Below are positions 28,312 to 41,300 of a stretch of 64,000 bases of DNA, in pieces. The stretch is from contig CAJNOQ010000113.1 of the NCBI GenBank assembly GCA_905250885.1, positions 1-64,000 on the forward strand, read 5' to 3'. The notes beneath the pieces are model-generated. The model did no database searches and had not been told where the DNA came from. It saw only the letters and a list, made by a program, of their open reading frames with translations. The stretch is from Didymodactylos carnosus. Lineage: Eukaryota; Rotifera; Eurotatoria; Philodinida; Philodinidae. Every line of letters starts with the position of its first letter. Position 1 is the stretch's first letter. The position numbers were made by a program, and so were the translations under genes.

Positions 28312-29484
28312 AAAGACATAAACATATATAAATAATAAAGTAATAAATGAATTAACAAAAATAAAAGCAACAATTACATTTACAGGAGACAGATAAATAT
28401 ATAATACATGAGTTAAACTGATCTGTTAAACAATTATTGAAACATTACATTATTCTACTGTTAATTACTCCGGTGATCGAGTGTAAATCATTACTAGGAA
28501 AAGGAGAATGTGTGATCCTCTTGAACCGAAAAAGCACAATCAGACAGATAAATCATCCCGAAGAAATGAAAGCTCATTGGAACACTTATCGGCAAATTAA
28601 TCAGTACATATAGACGTCACTAACGGCCACTGTTTTTCTCTCCACGAGTAGGATGCAAGTTAAAAGTGGTGATCAATATGTATAACATTTGCTAAGATAA
28701 CTTTTCATTGAAATGTATACTTGCGCTGCACTCTTCTCTCTTCGCGCACTTCTAGGAAAAAAACATGACTAGATCACTTTTTTTCTATAAAATTATTGAA
28801 ACAGAAGGTTTTTGGAGAAAATGCTAATGCAGAAGAAAAATCCATTATATTATACACGTAGACTATATTTTTTTACTCAGTTCTAGTAACTTCGCATGAA
28901 AAATCAAACATACACTCTGCGAAAACTTATTTCTTATTTCTGATAATTTATGTACATATATTGTAAGATGATATGCACTACAAACTAACACTATTAGAAA
29001 CTGTTGCTTTGAAAGTTTGTGATGGGTTTCTAGAGATCGAAATTTTACAAGATGGTGCAATAATGGTGTATGAGTCGGAATCCGTGTCAGATGCATACTT
29101 GGCGTCGAAAACTCTTTCTAAAAAGCTTTGTTTCACCAAAGAAAAACGATCGAATATTTGAAAACGTTCTCTTATATTGATTAAAATCCAACGTTTCTAG
29201 ACGATCTTCCCTCCCAAATGCAGAACTCGGCCGTACGGTGCCTCTCCATTCGTTTCTAATTGGCTTTGTGCGATTAAACCGTTTCCCACAGGGGAACATT
29301 TTTTACATCCAATTTTAAGGACAATTTCAGAAATCATCTCGTGTAGCTCTTTGATTTCTTTGAAAAGTCATATACCTGATATAAAGACGATGCAGTATTG
29401 AACAATAAACGTATGCCTACCAGATTATGTCAAACACTAGCACAATTTGAAATTATTAATAGCGATCGTCGTATCAATATTCTA
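28312..29484. other. upstream region of WDFY3
   Basis: AT-rich DNA directly upstream of the WDFY3 start codon, so it should hold that promoter and 5' leader. Reading frames at 28863-29299 overlap on both strands and look like chance. No named motif is claimed. Confidence 0.45.
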
Positions 29485-30178
29485 CACTGTAAGGTTGGAC
29501 ATTATTTATGAAAAATGCTGGGCCAATTTCAAAGAGTACTTATAGAAATCCCTCGAGGATTTTACAGTTTATAGAAAATCGAATTTCCAACAATCTAGAA
29601 TTAAATCGTCATTGAATTTCCATAAATAATTTTCAAGAAAGTAGAAATTCCTTTTTGATTTTCTATAAATTGGAAATTCCTTGGCGAGTCTGCACCAAGT
29701 GGCGGTGCGACCAGGTTGTATTAGGGTTGACCCCGCTCATGCTTTTGAGAAATTTCTGGTGAACGTCTCCGATTTTGGGACCTTCCTACCGAAACTTCGT
29801 GTCACCACTGTCTCTGCCTAAATCAAAATTCTTGCTGGCATAGGTAGAATTGTGATCTAAAGTAGAAACTGTCAAAGATGATTTAAGTGTAATATGAGTG
29901 TCTTTACGTGACGGTCTTATACCTACACTGATTGCAAAACAAAAAGATGAATAAGTTTTTGGTCTAGAAATTCCTTAGCGAATTTCCAGTTTATAGAAAA
30001 TCCTCAGCGATTCTCCACTTTTATAGGAAATCGAATTTATGGAAATTCAAATCGATTTTCTATAAAATAGAAAATGAACTTTTTCTAGAAAGCTGGAAAT
30101 TCGTCGAGGAATTTCTATAAACCAGAAAATCTCCGACGATTTTCTATAAACTGGAAATTAATTCAAGATTACAGTGTA
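29483..30178. mobile_element. TA-flanked inverted-repeat element (Tc1/mariner-like MITE), 692 bp
   Basis: The left end reads TA-CACTGTAAGGTTGG (from 29485) and the right end, reverse-complemented, reads CACTGTAATCTTGAAT-TA (to 30176); eight bases match outright, then TTG. A flanking TA on each side is the target duplication expected of the Tc1/mariner group. Inside, both flanks consist of many copies of a motif like TTTTCTATAAACTGGAAATT in both orientations, surrounding a more GC-rich core at about 29690-29830. No transposase frame is visible, so it is non-autonomous. Confidence 0.6.
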
Positions 30179-31450
30179 ATTACAGATTTAGAATTTTTGA
30201 GATACTTTTTTCTTAAAATTTTCTTTTGCGTACTTTCTACGTATCTACTACAAGTCTTCGACCTTTTTTTACTTTTTATTATAATAAACCTCACAAACCT
30301 TGAACAAAATAGATTTCTGACATATCTACGTGATGATATGAACGTCGTGTATATTCAGTTATTACAATCAGCTTGTTTGCTCATAGAGTGAAGTTTTCTT
30401 TTCTCCTAATTATGTAAATTTTATGGCAAGTCGTGAATTATCGGACGGATATTTTTTCATCTCTTTTGATTCCGAGTTATATAATTATTTGGTTATCACT
30501 ACTAGCAACATTGATCTCCATTGAAAAACTTAGAAATTTTTTTTTTCGTGAACATATATATGTCATCGCAGCTTGATCGCAGAAAAGATCTCTCAGTTCT
30601 GGGCTTGAGTATAAAGCTACTGCCGCAGTCCTAAGATTGGTGTTTATCTATTCTCTGGTACTGGAATATTTTTAAAACAGTTAACTTCTGAACGGCTAAT
30701 AACAGTTCGAGACATAGGGTATGAAAATGCTGATGAGCAACGTAAAAACGATACCTTTTTGATGACCTAGGAAGATTAATTTGTGTATATTTTCAGATTT
30801 AATTTAATAAGTAAATATTATTCTTTCATGTTTTTACTGATTAGAAATACATGCTTGTCAACGAGTTAGGAGAATTATTTAGATGTCGACGGATCGGGAC
30901 GATACCTACCGATTCTATTACAAGAAAAAATAAAAGTAGAAATAAAGTCGTCATACTTTTCTATAAAAGATTTTCTGTTTGTTAAGTTTATTTTACACTC
31001 AAATTTCATCTATACACAAGATGTACAAATCTCATTATCACGAAATGCTTTGAGCTGTATGTTTTTGAGTGTTTTCGGAGAATTAATTTAGTTTAATTAC
31101 GGAAAGAAAAGAACAACAAAATAACACAATCGATTTAATTTGAAACGCACTACGATAGTTAAAATAAGAAAGTGAATACATTAAAAACAAAGTACGATAA
31201 TTGTCGTAAACGATAGAGAAAAAAGAAAGTAAGAAACAAAGACGGAAGTGAACGTGAACACGAAACCGCTGTCGGAATTGGCATTTTGTTTAACAAAATA
31301 TTACAAAAAAACTATATAGTAATAAATAAACGAAATAAGAAGGAAAAATTGTTTGAAAATGAAAGACGTAGTAAATTCCAGTAATAACAGTAGAAACACA
31401 AATTAAAGCCAAGCAAAACATGTTTCGACGATGAGAACACAAATGAATTT
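30179..31450. other. intergenic, nothing recognised
   Basis: AT-rich, with no convincing reading frame on either strand. The right part should contain the 3' end of the minus-strand gene that stops at 31451. Confidence 0.5.
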
Positions 31451-33344
31451 TTAATGAAGTGCCGGTCCCCCAGCTGGTATTGTTTGATATTGGACATTTT
31501 GATATCCTTGTGTTTGTTCATACGAATTACCACCCTGTTGCTGATCACCTAAAAATAACATATGCATGTGTTTTGATCATCAACACGTTCATTAAAGAAC
31601 ATTATCTTCAAAACATACCACCAAATTGTTGTCCTTGTCCTTCGACTGTACTTCCTGTAGAGTAACCTGCCTGCTGATAACTATAACCTGATCCCCCAAT
31701 GTTTCCAAAACCACCAATATTTTGTCCATCAGTAACGCCGCCTCGTTGATCATTGTACCCTGCATATTGCGCACCATCAACAGCATAACCACTTTGACCA
31801 CCACCTGATAATGAAACACCTGATGCACTTGCTAACAGACCTTGTCCAGCAACATCATATCCATTCTGTCCACCAAAATTTGGTTGTCCACCGCCAGCGA
31901 GTAATGCGGGATTGATTAAATCGGGACCGCCTGCTCCGCCCTGTGAAGCGACGCAAAAATATAAATGGAGCGTATTATATTTTACAATATTTCAACTTAC
32001 ATATTCTGGTCCAAGGTTAGGTGTTGGTAATCCTTTAACAAAATCTGGTAGACCTTGTGTGGGTCTCAATTGTGCACCATATTGTTGAACATATGCCATT
32101 GGATCTGCTTTGATTATGCCGAGATTTCGAAATTCTTTTACGACACGTGCCTGTGTACCTTCCCATTGTATTATTAAATTTTTTTGTGGAGCAGGTGGAG
32201 GAACAGGTGGTGCTTTTTGATAAATAACACGTCGTTTTTGTTGTTTATATGGTAACCAACGTTCGACGATGATACTAAAAGATTCAATTAAATTTTATCT
32301 CTTTTTTTTATACAATGTAATTTTACCTTTGTGGTTTTGGAGGTAATGGTGGCATGCGCTCAACTATAAAGAACAAAGACAATTATATGCGATTACGCAA
32401 TGTAACACGATTTGAAAACCTTACTGATAACTCGACGAGGTGGAGGAGGTGGTGGCGGTACCGGCTTTGTTATCAGTTTTGGTCCTAAATTTAAACAACA
32501 TACTAGTTTCACTCAAAACCATAAAAAGAACATCACGCACCGAGCTGCGCTGGCGGTTGTGGTGGTCGTTCTCTAATAATCAGTGGTGGCGGTGTCTAAA
32601 AAAAAAGGCAATATTTTACTGAGTAGGAGAAAAAAAAGAGACAGTTTTAGCAAGATGATACACTTACTGCTGGTCGAGGTGGTCTTTGACGAATAACAAT
32701 TGGAGGTGCTGCGGGTAAAGCAGGATTACGAACCTGAAATAGAAATTTAAATTCATGACCCTATGATATTTTTTGATAGTGCTAGTGCTTACTTCTTTGA
32801 TGATCAATGGACCTGGTGGTGGTGGTGTTGGAGGACGAAGATATCGTACAGCAACTTCTTGTTTGTATGTTACAGCATCGTTTGCATGTTTACGAATAAT
32901 TTGAGGATTTGGATCAAAATTAATTTTATATGAGCCATGTGGTCCCTGTACGAGTTGACCACCACCACCACCTCCGAATTGTTGTATTAGAGCACCGGGA
33001 TTTTGTTCAATGTTTGGCGCTGATGAACCATCACTATAGCCTCCAAACTGTTGGCTCTCTACTCCACTTCTCGTTCCATATTGTCCATATTGACTGTAGT
33101 CTTGTGCATTACCACCATTCACAATATTTTGATTTGAATATTCAACTTCTTGTTGTTGTATATGATCTCCACCAGCACCTTGTTGATACCCTTGACTATG
33201 TCCATTTAGTTGACCATAGGATCCTCCAGCTCCTCCTGGACTATGAGTTTGTCCCTGATAAGAATATTGTTGATGAGAATAAGATTGATCTTGTGGAACA
33301 CCGCCGGGTGACGTTGACGTTGGATAAGATACAGTGTCAGCCAT
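31451..33344 (-). CDS. Gly/Gln-rich protein with proline-rich IIxERPP repeats, unrecognised family
   Basis: Eight exons can be placed: 32793-33344, 32668-32733, 32541-32595, 32425-32484, 32327-32363, 32001-32274, 31619-31940 and 31451-31548, with small GT-AG introns. The protein (roughly 490 residues) starts MADTVSYPTSTSPGGVPQDQ and has Gln/Gly/Tyr-rich low-complexity ends. The core is a run of related units: PPPPGPLIIKE, APPIVIRQRPPRP, PPPLIIRERPPQPPA, KLITKPVPPPPP, VERMPPLPPKPQ, SIIVERWLPYKQQKRRVIYQ. After it comes a conserved-looking stretch, QWEGTQARVVKEFRNLGIIK and YVQQYGAQLRPTQGLPDFVK. No signal peptide. Such prion-like flanks plus a regular repeat core suggest a structural or condensate protein; this is inference. 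I cannot name a homologue. Confidence 0.8.
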
Positions 33345-34955
33345 TACTAGTTTTTTGATAGTTTAATTAAAAGTATTTAGGATATTTATTAGCGCACACG
33401 TAATCCGGTTTTTCCACTAAATGAATAGAAGTGAAACAAGAGAGTATCAAGAGAGGTCAATAGTTGTTTTTTTTTCTTTTTCGTTTTCTTCTTCTTATTA
33501 CAATAAGATATATATGATTAGTGATGCGAACGATATATTTTATTATTACAAGAACAATAAAATGATATTACGGTCACGTAAAATATGTTATACACATCTA
33601 TCGTTTTTTTCTCGCGTTTAGTTGACCTATCCAATGAAATGAAGCGCTAGGGATGTCAAAATAATTTTTTTCTCTTCATTTTTCTTCCCACATTTCATCA
33701 TAAATCATTTTGCCGCTAATCGTAGATTTTAAAACTTTTTTTGGTATGGATGGATGAGTTGTTCATCGACTACATGACGATCATATTGAAATATATGTGT
33801 GACAATAGATTTTTCTTTCTTTTTTTTGCTCACTGTATTTTCACAAAACGATGATACATACATTCACTTCAATCATGTACAAATTCAAAATATGTGAATA
33901 CATTTATTTCTCATATAAACCATTAATCAGATGAATATGTGAATAACGATGTCACTGTATCATTATCATCATCATCGACTATGCACATACGATCAGAGTT
34001 ATTAAAATATGAAGTTAAACATACAACTCGTGGGAGAAGAAGAAGAGAGAGAGAGAGAGAGAGAACTTATGTCCGATCATAATTACGTAGGCCAGAAGTC
34101 TGGTTAAGCTCAGAAATGAAGAGGAAGGATTACTTTAAGCTGTGAATTAGCTATATTAAAGAAATAGTAGTGCACTATAGAAAATGAAAAATGAATCTGT
34201 GTTTGACTTCAATGTGTTTGATATTTTTTTGTTGATGATTAAGTTGATGCAAAAATGAGAAGATTTTTTTATTCTCAATATACTGGTTTAATTACTTAAT
34301 ATATGGTATATTTTGGTTATTCGCATATTATTTTACTAATTTGAGTTTTTCGACGGTTACGTGTTCATCAGTAATTGCTAATTCATTTGTTTCGTATTTT
34401 TTGTTGTTGTCTCGCTAATAATTGTCTGATAGAATGCGTTGACAACGCCTTTTTTCACTCAACTTATGTAGTGGTTAGCGTGACCTAAACAATAATAATA
34501 GTAAGAACGTTTGTTACTTTATTTGTAAAAAATAAATGAGTGACGATGAATCATTATTTTTCTAAATCGAATTATTCATTAAGTTTCTCTCTGTTTATAG
34601 CTCTACAGACGCTGTTGTTTTGTCTATTAAAATCAAGGTGAGCTTATATTAGGGGAATATTGAACATGTCCTCCAAGATTAACAGCTAAACACGAATCTT
34701 CTTTTTCTCTCTCTCTCACTCTCTCTCTCTGTCTCTCTGTCTCTCTTACTATCATCATACCATAGTTACTTTAGAAAAAGACATTAATTATTATTAATTA
34801 CAATTTGAACAAAATTATAGATAACTAACGAAAAAGGAAAAAAAGTATAGTTTTGCTGCTGATGTTGATGTTGTTTTTCTTATCCAAATGTAGAAGATAT
34901 ACAAAAATATTAGATTTCATCAATAAAACTTTTAATGAACAGAACAAAAAAATTA
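33345..34955. other. intergenic, with GA/CT microsatellites
   Basis: Upstream DNA of the proline-rich gene and 3' flank of the cysteine-rich gene. It holds a (GA)n run at about 34043-34064 and a (CT)n run with GTCTCT interruptions at about 34707-34747. Nothing else was recognised. Confidence 0.55.
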
Positions 34956-35971
34956 TTATCCATAATAATTTGATAATGTTTTAATCGGTGTTAACTGTTG
35001 TGGAGATGATGAACGATATTTTGATTTCGGTTCACACATTTCACTTTTATTTCCACGATTTGGTCGACAAAATGATTTTGGTAAACTTCGAAAACGAAAA
35101 TGAACATAACAACAATAACCATCACCGCAATCTTCATGAAAACGACAATTATCCCATTCTAGAAAGAAAATAACAATAGAATAATAAAAGATATTCAAAT
35201 TACTTTAGCATACTCTGTCAGAAATTCTAATTGATTTTAGTCAGCGTGGGACGATTTTTCTGACAGATAGGGTTTTTTAAAGAAGTAAAACATTGGTGTG
35301 CGTACGCCAGTATTTGACAGATAAATAAATTTTAAAAGACTGTCTACCGATTATTTTGACATTGAACAAAAATTTGATGGACAGTGTCAGAACCATCCTA
35401 ATCGAAAATCCTGCATTTTGCATATCCCGAAGCACTCTGTATCAACTGTGCGTGTGTGTGTGTTGTTAAAACACTGTTAAACAAACATTTTATATTCTAA
35501 ATTAATACCAAGTTTTTTTCTTTGATATCGTTCAGTTTCGGTTAGCATAGATTGTGGATAATATTTTCGATAATAAGATGATAAAAATTCTGAATTTCTT
35601 GCAATTCTGTTTGTCATTGCGTCTGTCCAACAAACATTTTTTTCTTTTGTATCTAAAACATAAGCCATTAGATAGACAACTATCATGTGTAACTAACTAT
35701 TCAAAAGCTTCAATTTTAACTTACCATAATATCGACTAAAAGATCTAACGTATAAACAATTCAAATTAAAACAGCAATCACCATCAACATTACACTCATC
35801 TCCCATGGCTTGACACTAAAACAACAACAAAAAAAAAAACATTTTTATTTTTTTAATTGATAAAATTAATGATCAGTAGTATGTTTCTCTACTAACTTGC
35901 TGTCCGCTTTTTGATGATACACATTTGATAAGAAGAATTAGCAATAAACCAATAATCGTACGATAGAGCAT
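34956..35971 (-). CDS. secreted cysteine-rich protein, Dickkopf/colipase-like
   Basis: Four exons: 35897-35971, 35725-35815, 35509-35679 and 34956-35158. Exon 1 is a signal peptide, MLYRTIIGLLLILLIKCVSS. Exon 2 has CQAMGDECNVDGDCCFNLNC, a C-x6-C-x5-CC-x4-C pattern. Exon 3 is a basic linker with one cysteine. Exon 4 has NCRFHEDCGDGYCCYVHF, then FCRP and MCEP. The second half resembles the C-terminal cysteine-rich domain of Dickkopf proteins (CxxxxDCxxGxCCxxHF...CxP...C), a colipase-type fold. It is probably an extracellular ligand or binding protein. Exon 3 to 4 was joined with the gtatta donor at 35508, the only one that keeps the frame and gives LEWDNCR. Intron 3 is unusually long (350 nt). 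Family assignment is by pattern only. Confidence 0.65.
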
Positions 35972-37531
35972 AATACTTAAAATATATTGTTACTGATGTT
36001 GTTATGGTACTATAACACTAAAATAGTGAAGAATAAAAAATAGATTTCAGACCTTTTTTTTTTTGTTTTTCTATTTAAGTTTAAACAACAAATATGTTTA
36101 AGATAAATTTGAATAAGAATTCTAAACTCTCGTGCATTTTTCAAAGATTTTCAGTAGTAAAAAATTCTCTATTCTTTGTTTTTCTTTTCATAGACGATTG
36201 TGTGTTCAATTAATTATGAACATATACTAATATCGTAGAAGAAATGTAGGACGCCAACATTGAATAAATTCAGCGCAGATAATGGACTCTCTAGAGAAAC
36301 AACCAATTTTGATGAAAAACTTCAAGTTTTTTCTGTAAAAATGTCAAATTATAATCGATCTTTTTATTGTGCCAGAAATCGGAACGAGCCATTACCGTTG
36401 AATCTTCCTTTCTTTCTAGAATATTTTAGTTGAAACATAAAAGGTGGATATTATTCAGAATGTTAATTGTTGTATTCGATATTGTTTTATTGTTTAAACT
36501 TTAATCTTCTAGTAATTATTTGATAGTATAAGACAAGTTATTTGCTGCAGATTCTTTTTAATCTTTGCTATTTTGTTTCGTATATCATTTATTGTAAATT
36601 TCACTTGACTTAGTTCATTATGTGATAAAGATCAATAATTGCGACAAACCCATTCATGTAAACAGTAGAAATAGTTAAAGTATGAGGATTTTGGCATAAT
36701 TCGTGATGTACTTGCTTATTAAAATGCGTATAGAATTAAAGTTGATCCAATATATTCAATATATTTCAATTAGTATTTCAAAATAACAAAGTTTGTTATT
36801 TTGAAATACTAATTGTTCTATGTACATTATAATTTTTTTTGGCTGAAGGTAGGACATGCGGAACTGCTGAATACGACTTATGATTGTCTCAATATACCGA
36901 TGTATTATCTAATACACGTTTAATATCATTATTTAATTTAAAATTAATTTATATTTTGTTCAACACGTATTCCCACAATGAAACTGACGCTAGATATTCA
37001 CAATAGATCAGTAACTCGTTTGAGAGTCAAAACAAATTTCATTACGATTCCACTTCGGAAAATACCATTCATTACTACAACTTAAAATGAGCTTTTTTGA
37101 AGAACATAATTTCGAAATTAAGATTCTAAATCTTAGTTGACCAAGTTATATTCACTCGTTTTTGTAACTAATCATTGCACAATGTTGATGATTCTTGAAC
37201 TGAATAAATAACATAGGTCAACATTTTATTTTAAAGAACTTGTAATTCAGATAGGTTAGTCGATGGTTGTAAAAATGATTCAAAATACCAGATATTTGTT
37301 GCGTCAATGATTGAGACTATTTGATGCAGCACTGATCGAACGTTTCAAGAATCATTTCTGTTAGTACATGAAATTTGTTTCGTAGTTGTCTGATTGGATA
37401 TGATATGCAAAAATCCGAAAATTACCGATATCATCGTCATCTTCCTTCATACAACTATCGTTAAAAAACAAAAACTACTAAAAAATTAACACAAAACTAC
37501 ATACATTCCCACTAGAAGAAATGACACTCTT
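35972..37531. other. intergenic; contains a perfect hairpin
   Basis: Upstream of the cysteine-rich gene. Apart from the hairpin at 36767-36815, no gene, repeat or motif was recognised. Confidence 0.5.
36767..36815. repeat. perfect inverted repeat, 24-bp arms, 1-nt loop
   Basis: The arm at 36767-36790 starts CAATTAGTATTTC and is exactly complementary to 36792-36815, with one G at 36791 between. It is AT-rich and does not lie next to a coding end. Confidence 0.9.
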
Positions 37532-38352
37532 CTTTTTCATAAAGGACAAAATGAGAAATGATCACGGAAATAACATGCTTTTGATCCCAGTTGACAAAAT
37601 TTCACAAAAAAAATATGTAGAAGACCTTGACTACGAAAACTAAATATTTTTATGCCAAAAGCATGTAAAAGACCATGGGAAAAAGCATGTAATATATCTT
37701 GATTCATCTGTATGACCAGAAAACATGGTTTAGATCTTGGAAATTGTACATACCGTACAAAGATGTAGCCATGTAGTTGGTCGAAGTGTATTTAGAGTTT
37801 GAAAAGAATATCAACATATTTACTAACTAGAAATGTACGTGTTATATAATACCGTCATCAAGGACAGATATCACATCATTTGACAATCTATATTCTTCTT
37901 TGTATTAGCATATACATTTCTCAAATTGGTACTAATGATAGTATCTCATCAGACAAGTTCGAGTATTTCTCTGTCTATTTTCATTCTTTATTCTCCATCT
38001 AATTCATACTAGCTTTCTAGTAAATATCCAGATTCATGTATTTTGTTTTGTAATACATCATGTATTTTGTTTTGTAATACATGAATCTGGACATTTACTA
38101 GAAAATTAGTATAAATTAGATGGAGAATAAAGACAGTTTATACACTCAAATATTGCGAGATCTAAAACATGTTTATCTTAGCATAAACTTAATTCGATTT
38201 TTCTCATGATCTAATCAATAATTTTGCCATAAAAAAAAACTTTGTTTTTGTAATCAAGATCTTTTACCTGATTTTTCTTAAAAATTTGTCAACCGGAATC
38301 GAAAGAATGATATTTCCGTGATCTTTTAAAATTCACGTCCTTTCATGAAAAC
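37532..38352. mobile_element. fold-back element with long degenerate inverted arms
   Basis: The outer left part (CATAAAGGAC, then TCACGGAAATAACATGC, then GTTGACAAAATTT) returns on the right in reverse complement (CATGAAAGGAC, TCACGGAAATATCATTC, GTTGACAAATTTT). Middle parts also pair (GACCTTGACTACGAAAAC against GATCTTGATTACAAAAAC). The innermost arms, 37984-38040 and 38078-38133, match closely around TCTAGTAAATATCCAGATTC. The centre has two tandem copies of a unit with CATGTATTTTGTTTTGTAAT. The left arm is longer by about 200 nt, which looks like a later insertion at about 37745-37950. No coding frame. Age appears moderate from the many mismatches. Confidence 0.7.
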
Positions 38353-41300
38353 GTAGTTTATACAAATAACTTATCAAATTAGATAAAGAGATATATTCAT
38401 CAAAGAATAGTTCAAGTTAAAAAATTCCAGTCTATACTTTTATCAAACTCCTCCATTAAAAGAGTAGTGTTTTTAGGAAAAAAAAATGACTGGAGAAAGA
38501 GAAAATTTTCTACTCACCAGATGGTCACCGATAGATGAATTGAGTGAACAAATGTAAAGTTCAGGGTTAGAGAAAACTACCCACTATAGAGTGTTGCTGC
38601 TAGACTACTGACTAATACTCTTATTAAAACTTCCCATGATATGGTCCTTCAAGAATAGTCACCAAAGTTATTTAATCACGTATTTTTTCATATTGAGTGC
38701 ATTAGTAATCACTATTCCACACTGAAAATAGCCAGATAATAAGGTAATTCATCTGCAGGCTATAAGAGCTTACGTTTTCAAACCTTTTTAGTTATTCAAC
38801 ATGACACCACAGACACCGATAGAGTCATATTTCCAAAAAAAAAAACAAATCTTACCGTTGATATATGTTTATCGAACCTATGATAATACAGTATTAAAAA
38901 ACAATCGATAGCTTTCTATATCTATTTTCTTAAATAAATTAACACATGAAAAAAAAAGAAGCATTCTTATCCTTCTTCTCCGAAACATACAGATAATTGC
39001 AAATTAAAGCCAAAAAAAGAGAAGACGAGAAAATCTAAGTTTTTGTGTGAATGCATATTTTAAATTATGTTAACGGAATGGAACAAAAAAAAAAAATATG
39101 GTGGGTGTAAAAAACAATAGAGACATAAGATAATATAGTCTTAAAGAAACAAGAGAATTTTACACAAAAATAATTGATTCAAAAATTGTGCAATCAATTA
39201 TTTACTATTAGTAATGATCGTTAAAAACATACCGTTAATCTATCCCAATAGTGGTATATATTGATGACGCTATCTTTTACTACATGAATACTTATTCAAT
39301 TGTATATAATAGTAGAATCGTGACTGTCTCGTCTTTTTTTTTCTAGCATCTTAAATGAAGAATTTTTTAAATACTGAACAGGAAACACCAGAAATACTAA
39401 CACAACAACTTATAAAGAGAATCTAGTTGCGGACGAAGAAAAAAAAAGAAGAAGAAGAAGACTTTATCAAGTAGACAATTAAAGTACAATAGATAAAATG
39501 ATGATATAATTCTGCTATATATATTATTTTTTTTATTTTTTATTCTTTATAATGATGCTGTGTGATATATACGATTAAAAAAATAACAACAGTATTATTT
39601 TTTTTTTTTTTTGAACATGACTTTTTTTCCTGTTATTAGAACAACAATAAATAGATTTGATGTGATTCGATTAAAAGTCGAACGATTTATCAGTGATTTG
39701 TCAATATTTAGTTTACACAAGTATTGATATTCTGTGACTATCTGTCTAGAAACGAGTATAATTGAAAAACATAAAAAAATATTTAAAAGTTTGAGAATTA
39801 GAATTTTTCTTAAATTGTGTTTGTAGTAGATACTAGAATTGAATAGTATAAAATATTTTTAATAGCAATTGTTTCTCAATGACACTATGATATGGAGTAC
39901 TTTAACCATTAGTCTTCTTTCAAATTACCAAATTATTTTTTTCTTTTTGAAGAAAAAACGTTTTCATATATTTATCCTTCATGATAAATAGACAGACAGA
40001 CAGACAGCACGATAAACAATTAGCTTTGTTTAACAAATCGATACATCTCATTTTCAAACAATAATTGGATAATAAATAAATAATATATCTATGTGATTGT
40101 TGAATTTGATAAATATGAAAAAAAAAATGAGAGAGATGAAGATGTCCTTGTTTAAAGGAAACTAGCCAACCGACAATAGAACAAAATTAAGTAACGATTA
40201 GACAGAAATAGGATACTCACTCATAGAAAAAATAAAAAATCTTTTTATCCCCCTACGAAAATTTAACACCTCTTATATCATTTTTGTTGCTTAAAAACTT
40301 GTTCTAAAATAACAAAAAATATTTGTACAAGAAAATATTTTACTAACGGAAACTACTTGTGATTACTAAATTAAATTTTCTATACAATTTACTTCTGTTA
40401 ATTTATTTTTAATTATCTTAATGATTTAAGGTAAAAATTAGATATTTTTCAATATACATATACTTACCCATTAGGAAATAAAATTGTACTCGTCGTCGTA
40501 TTATTTTTCCTTTTTGAGATGATTGCATGTAGTAGATTTTACATTTATCAATTTAGCTGAATTCGTTTTTTTTATCTAGTGGGAGAATTTGTGTATATAT
40601 TCCACTTCTATCTCACGAAAATCATATTAGTTATAGAAGAACATAATATTCGTCTTTTTTCTCGTTCCCTCCTATTATTATTATTATTATTATTTAAATA
40701 TTTTTTTTTTTTTGTAATTTGAAGAAAGTAACAAATTATTATTGTTATAAGAGGGATTTTTTTTTTGTTCTTTTTTCGATCGAAGATCGAGTAGTAGCGA
40801 CATTCAAAGAAAAGGAAAAAGAGATATATAATTAGACGGAAAATATCTATAAGAACATGAAAAATCGAGATTAACAAATAAAGAGAAACAAAAAAATGTA
40901 TACACCCACCACAGTATTATTGAATATTCATTTTTTCTAATTTCCGGTCTCACTAATGAGATCATGATACTAAAGAAGGCAAGATTTTTGACTTCTCTAT
41001 ATCCATCTCGACCAATAATCTAATATAATGACAACGTTAATTATAAACACAATCGAAAAAACATCAAAATTGGATGTTGTTTGTTTTTAATATGATAAAT
41101 AAAAGAAATAACAATAGTACCGAGATTTAACCATCACATAATCACATCTTTATTTTTCGTAAAATATTAGTTAGCCTACGGGCAAAACTCATTTGATTTA
41201 AGTTTGTTTTTGATTAAAATAAATATTATAAACTCCGAGTATAGTAGAAAAATGTCTGTAGGATAAATATCGACATTTATTAAGTAAGCAACTAGATTTT

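Noticed and set aside
32930-33358. 142-codon plus-strand frame rich in His and Leu
   Set aside because: It is the antisense of the Gln/Gly-rich exon 1 of the proline-rich gene, which explains its odd composition.
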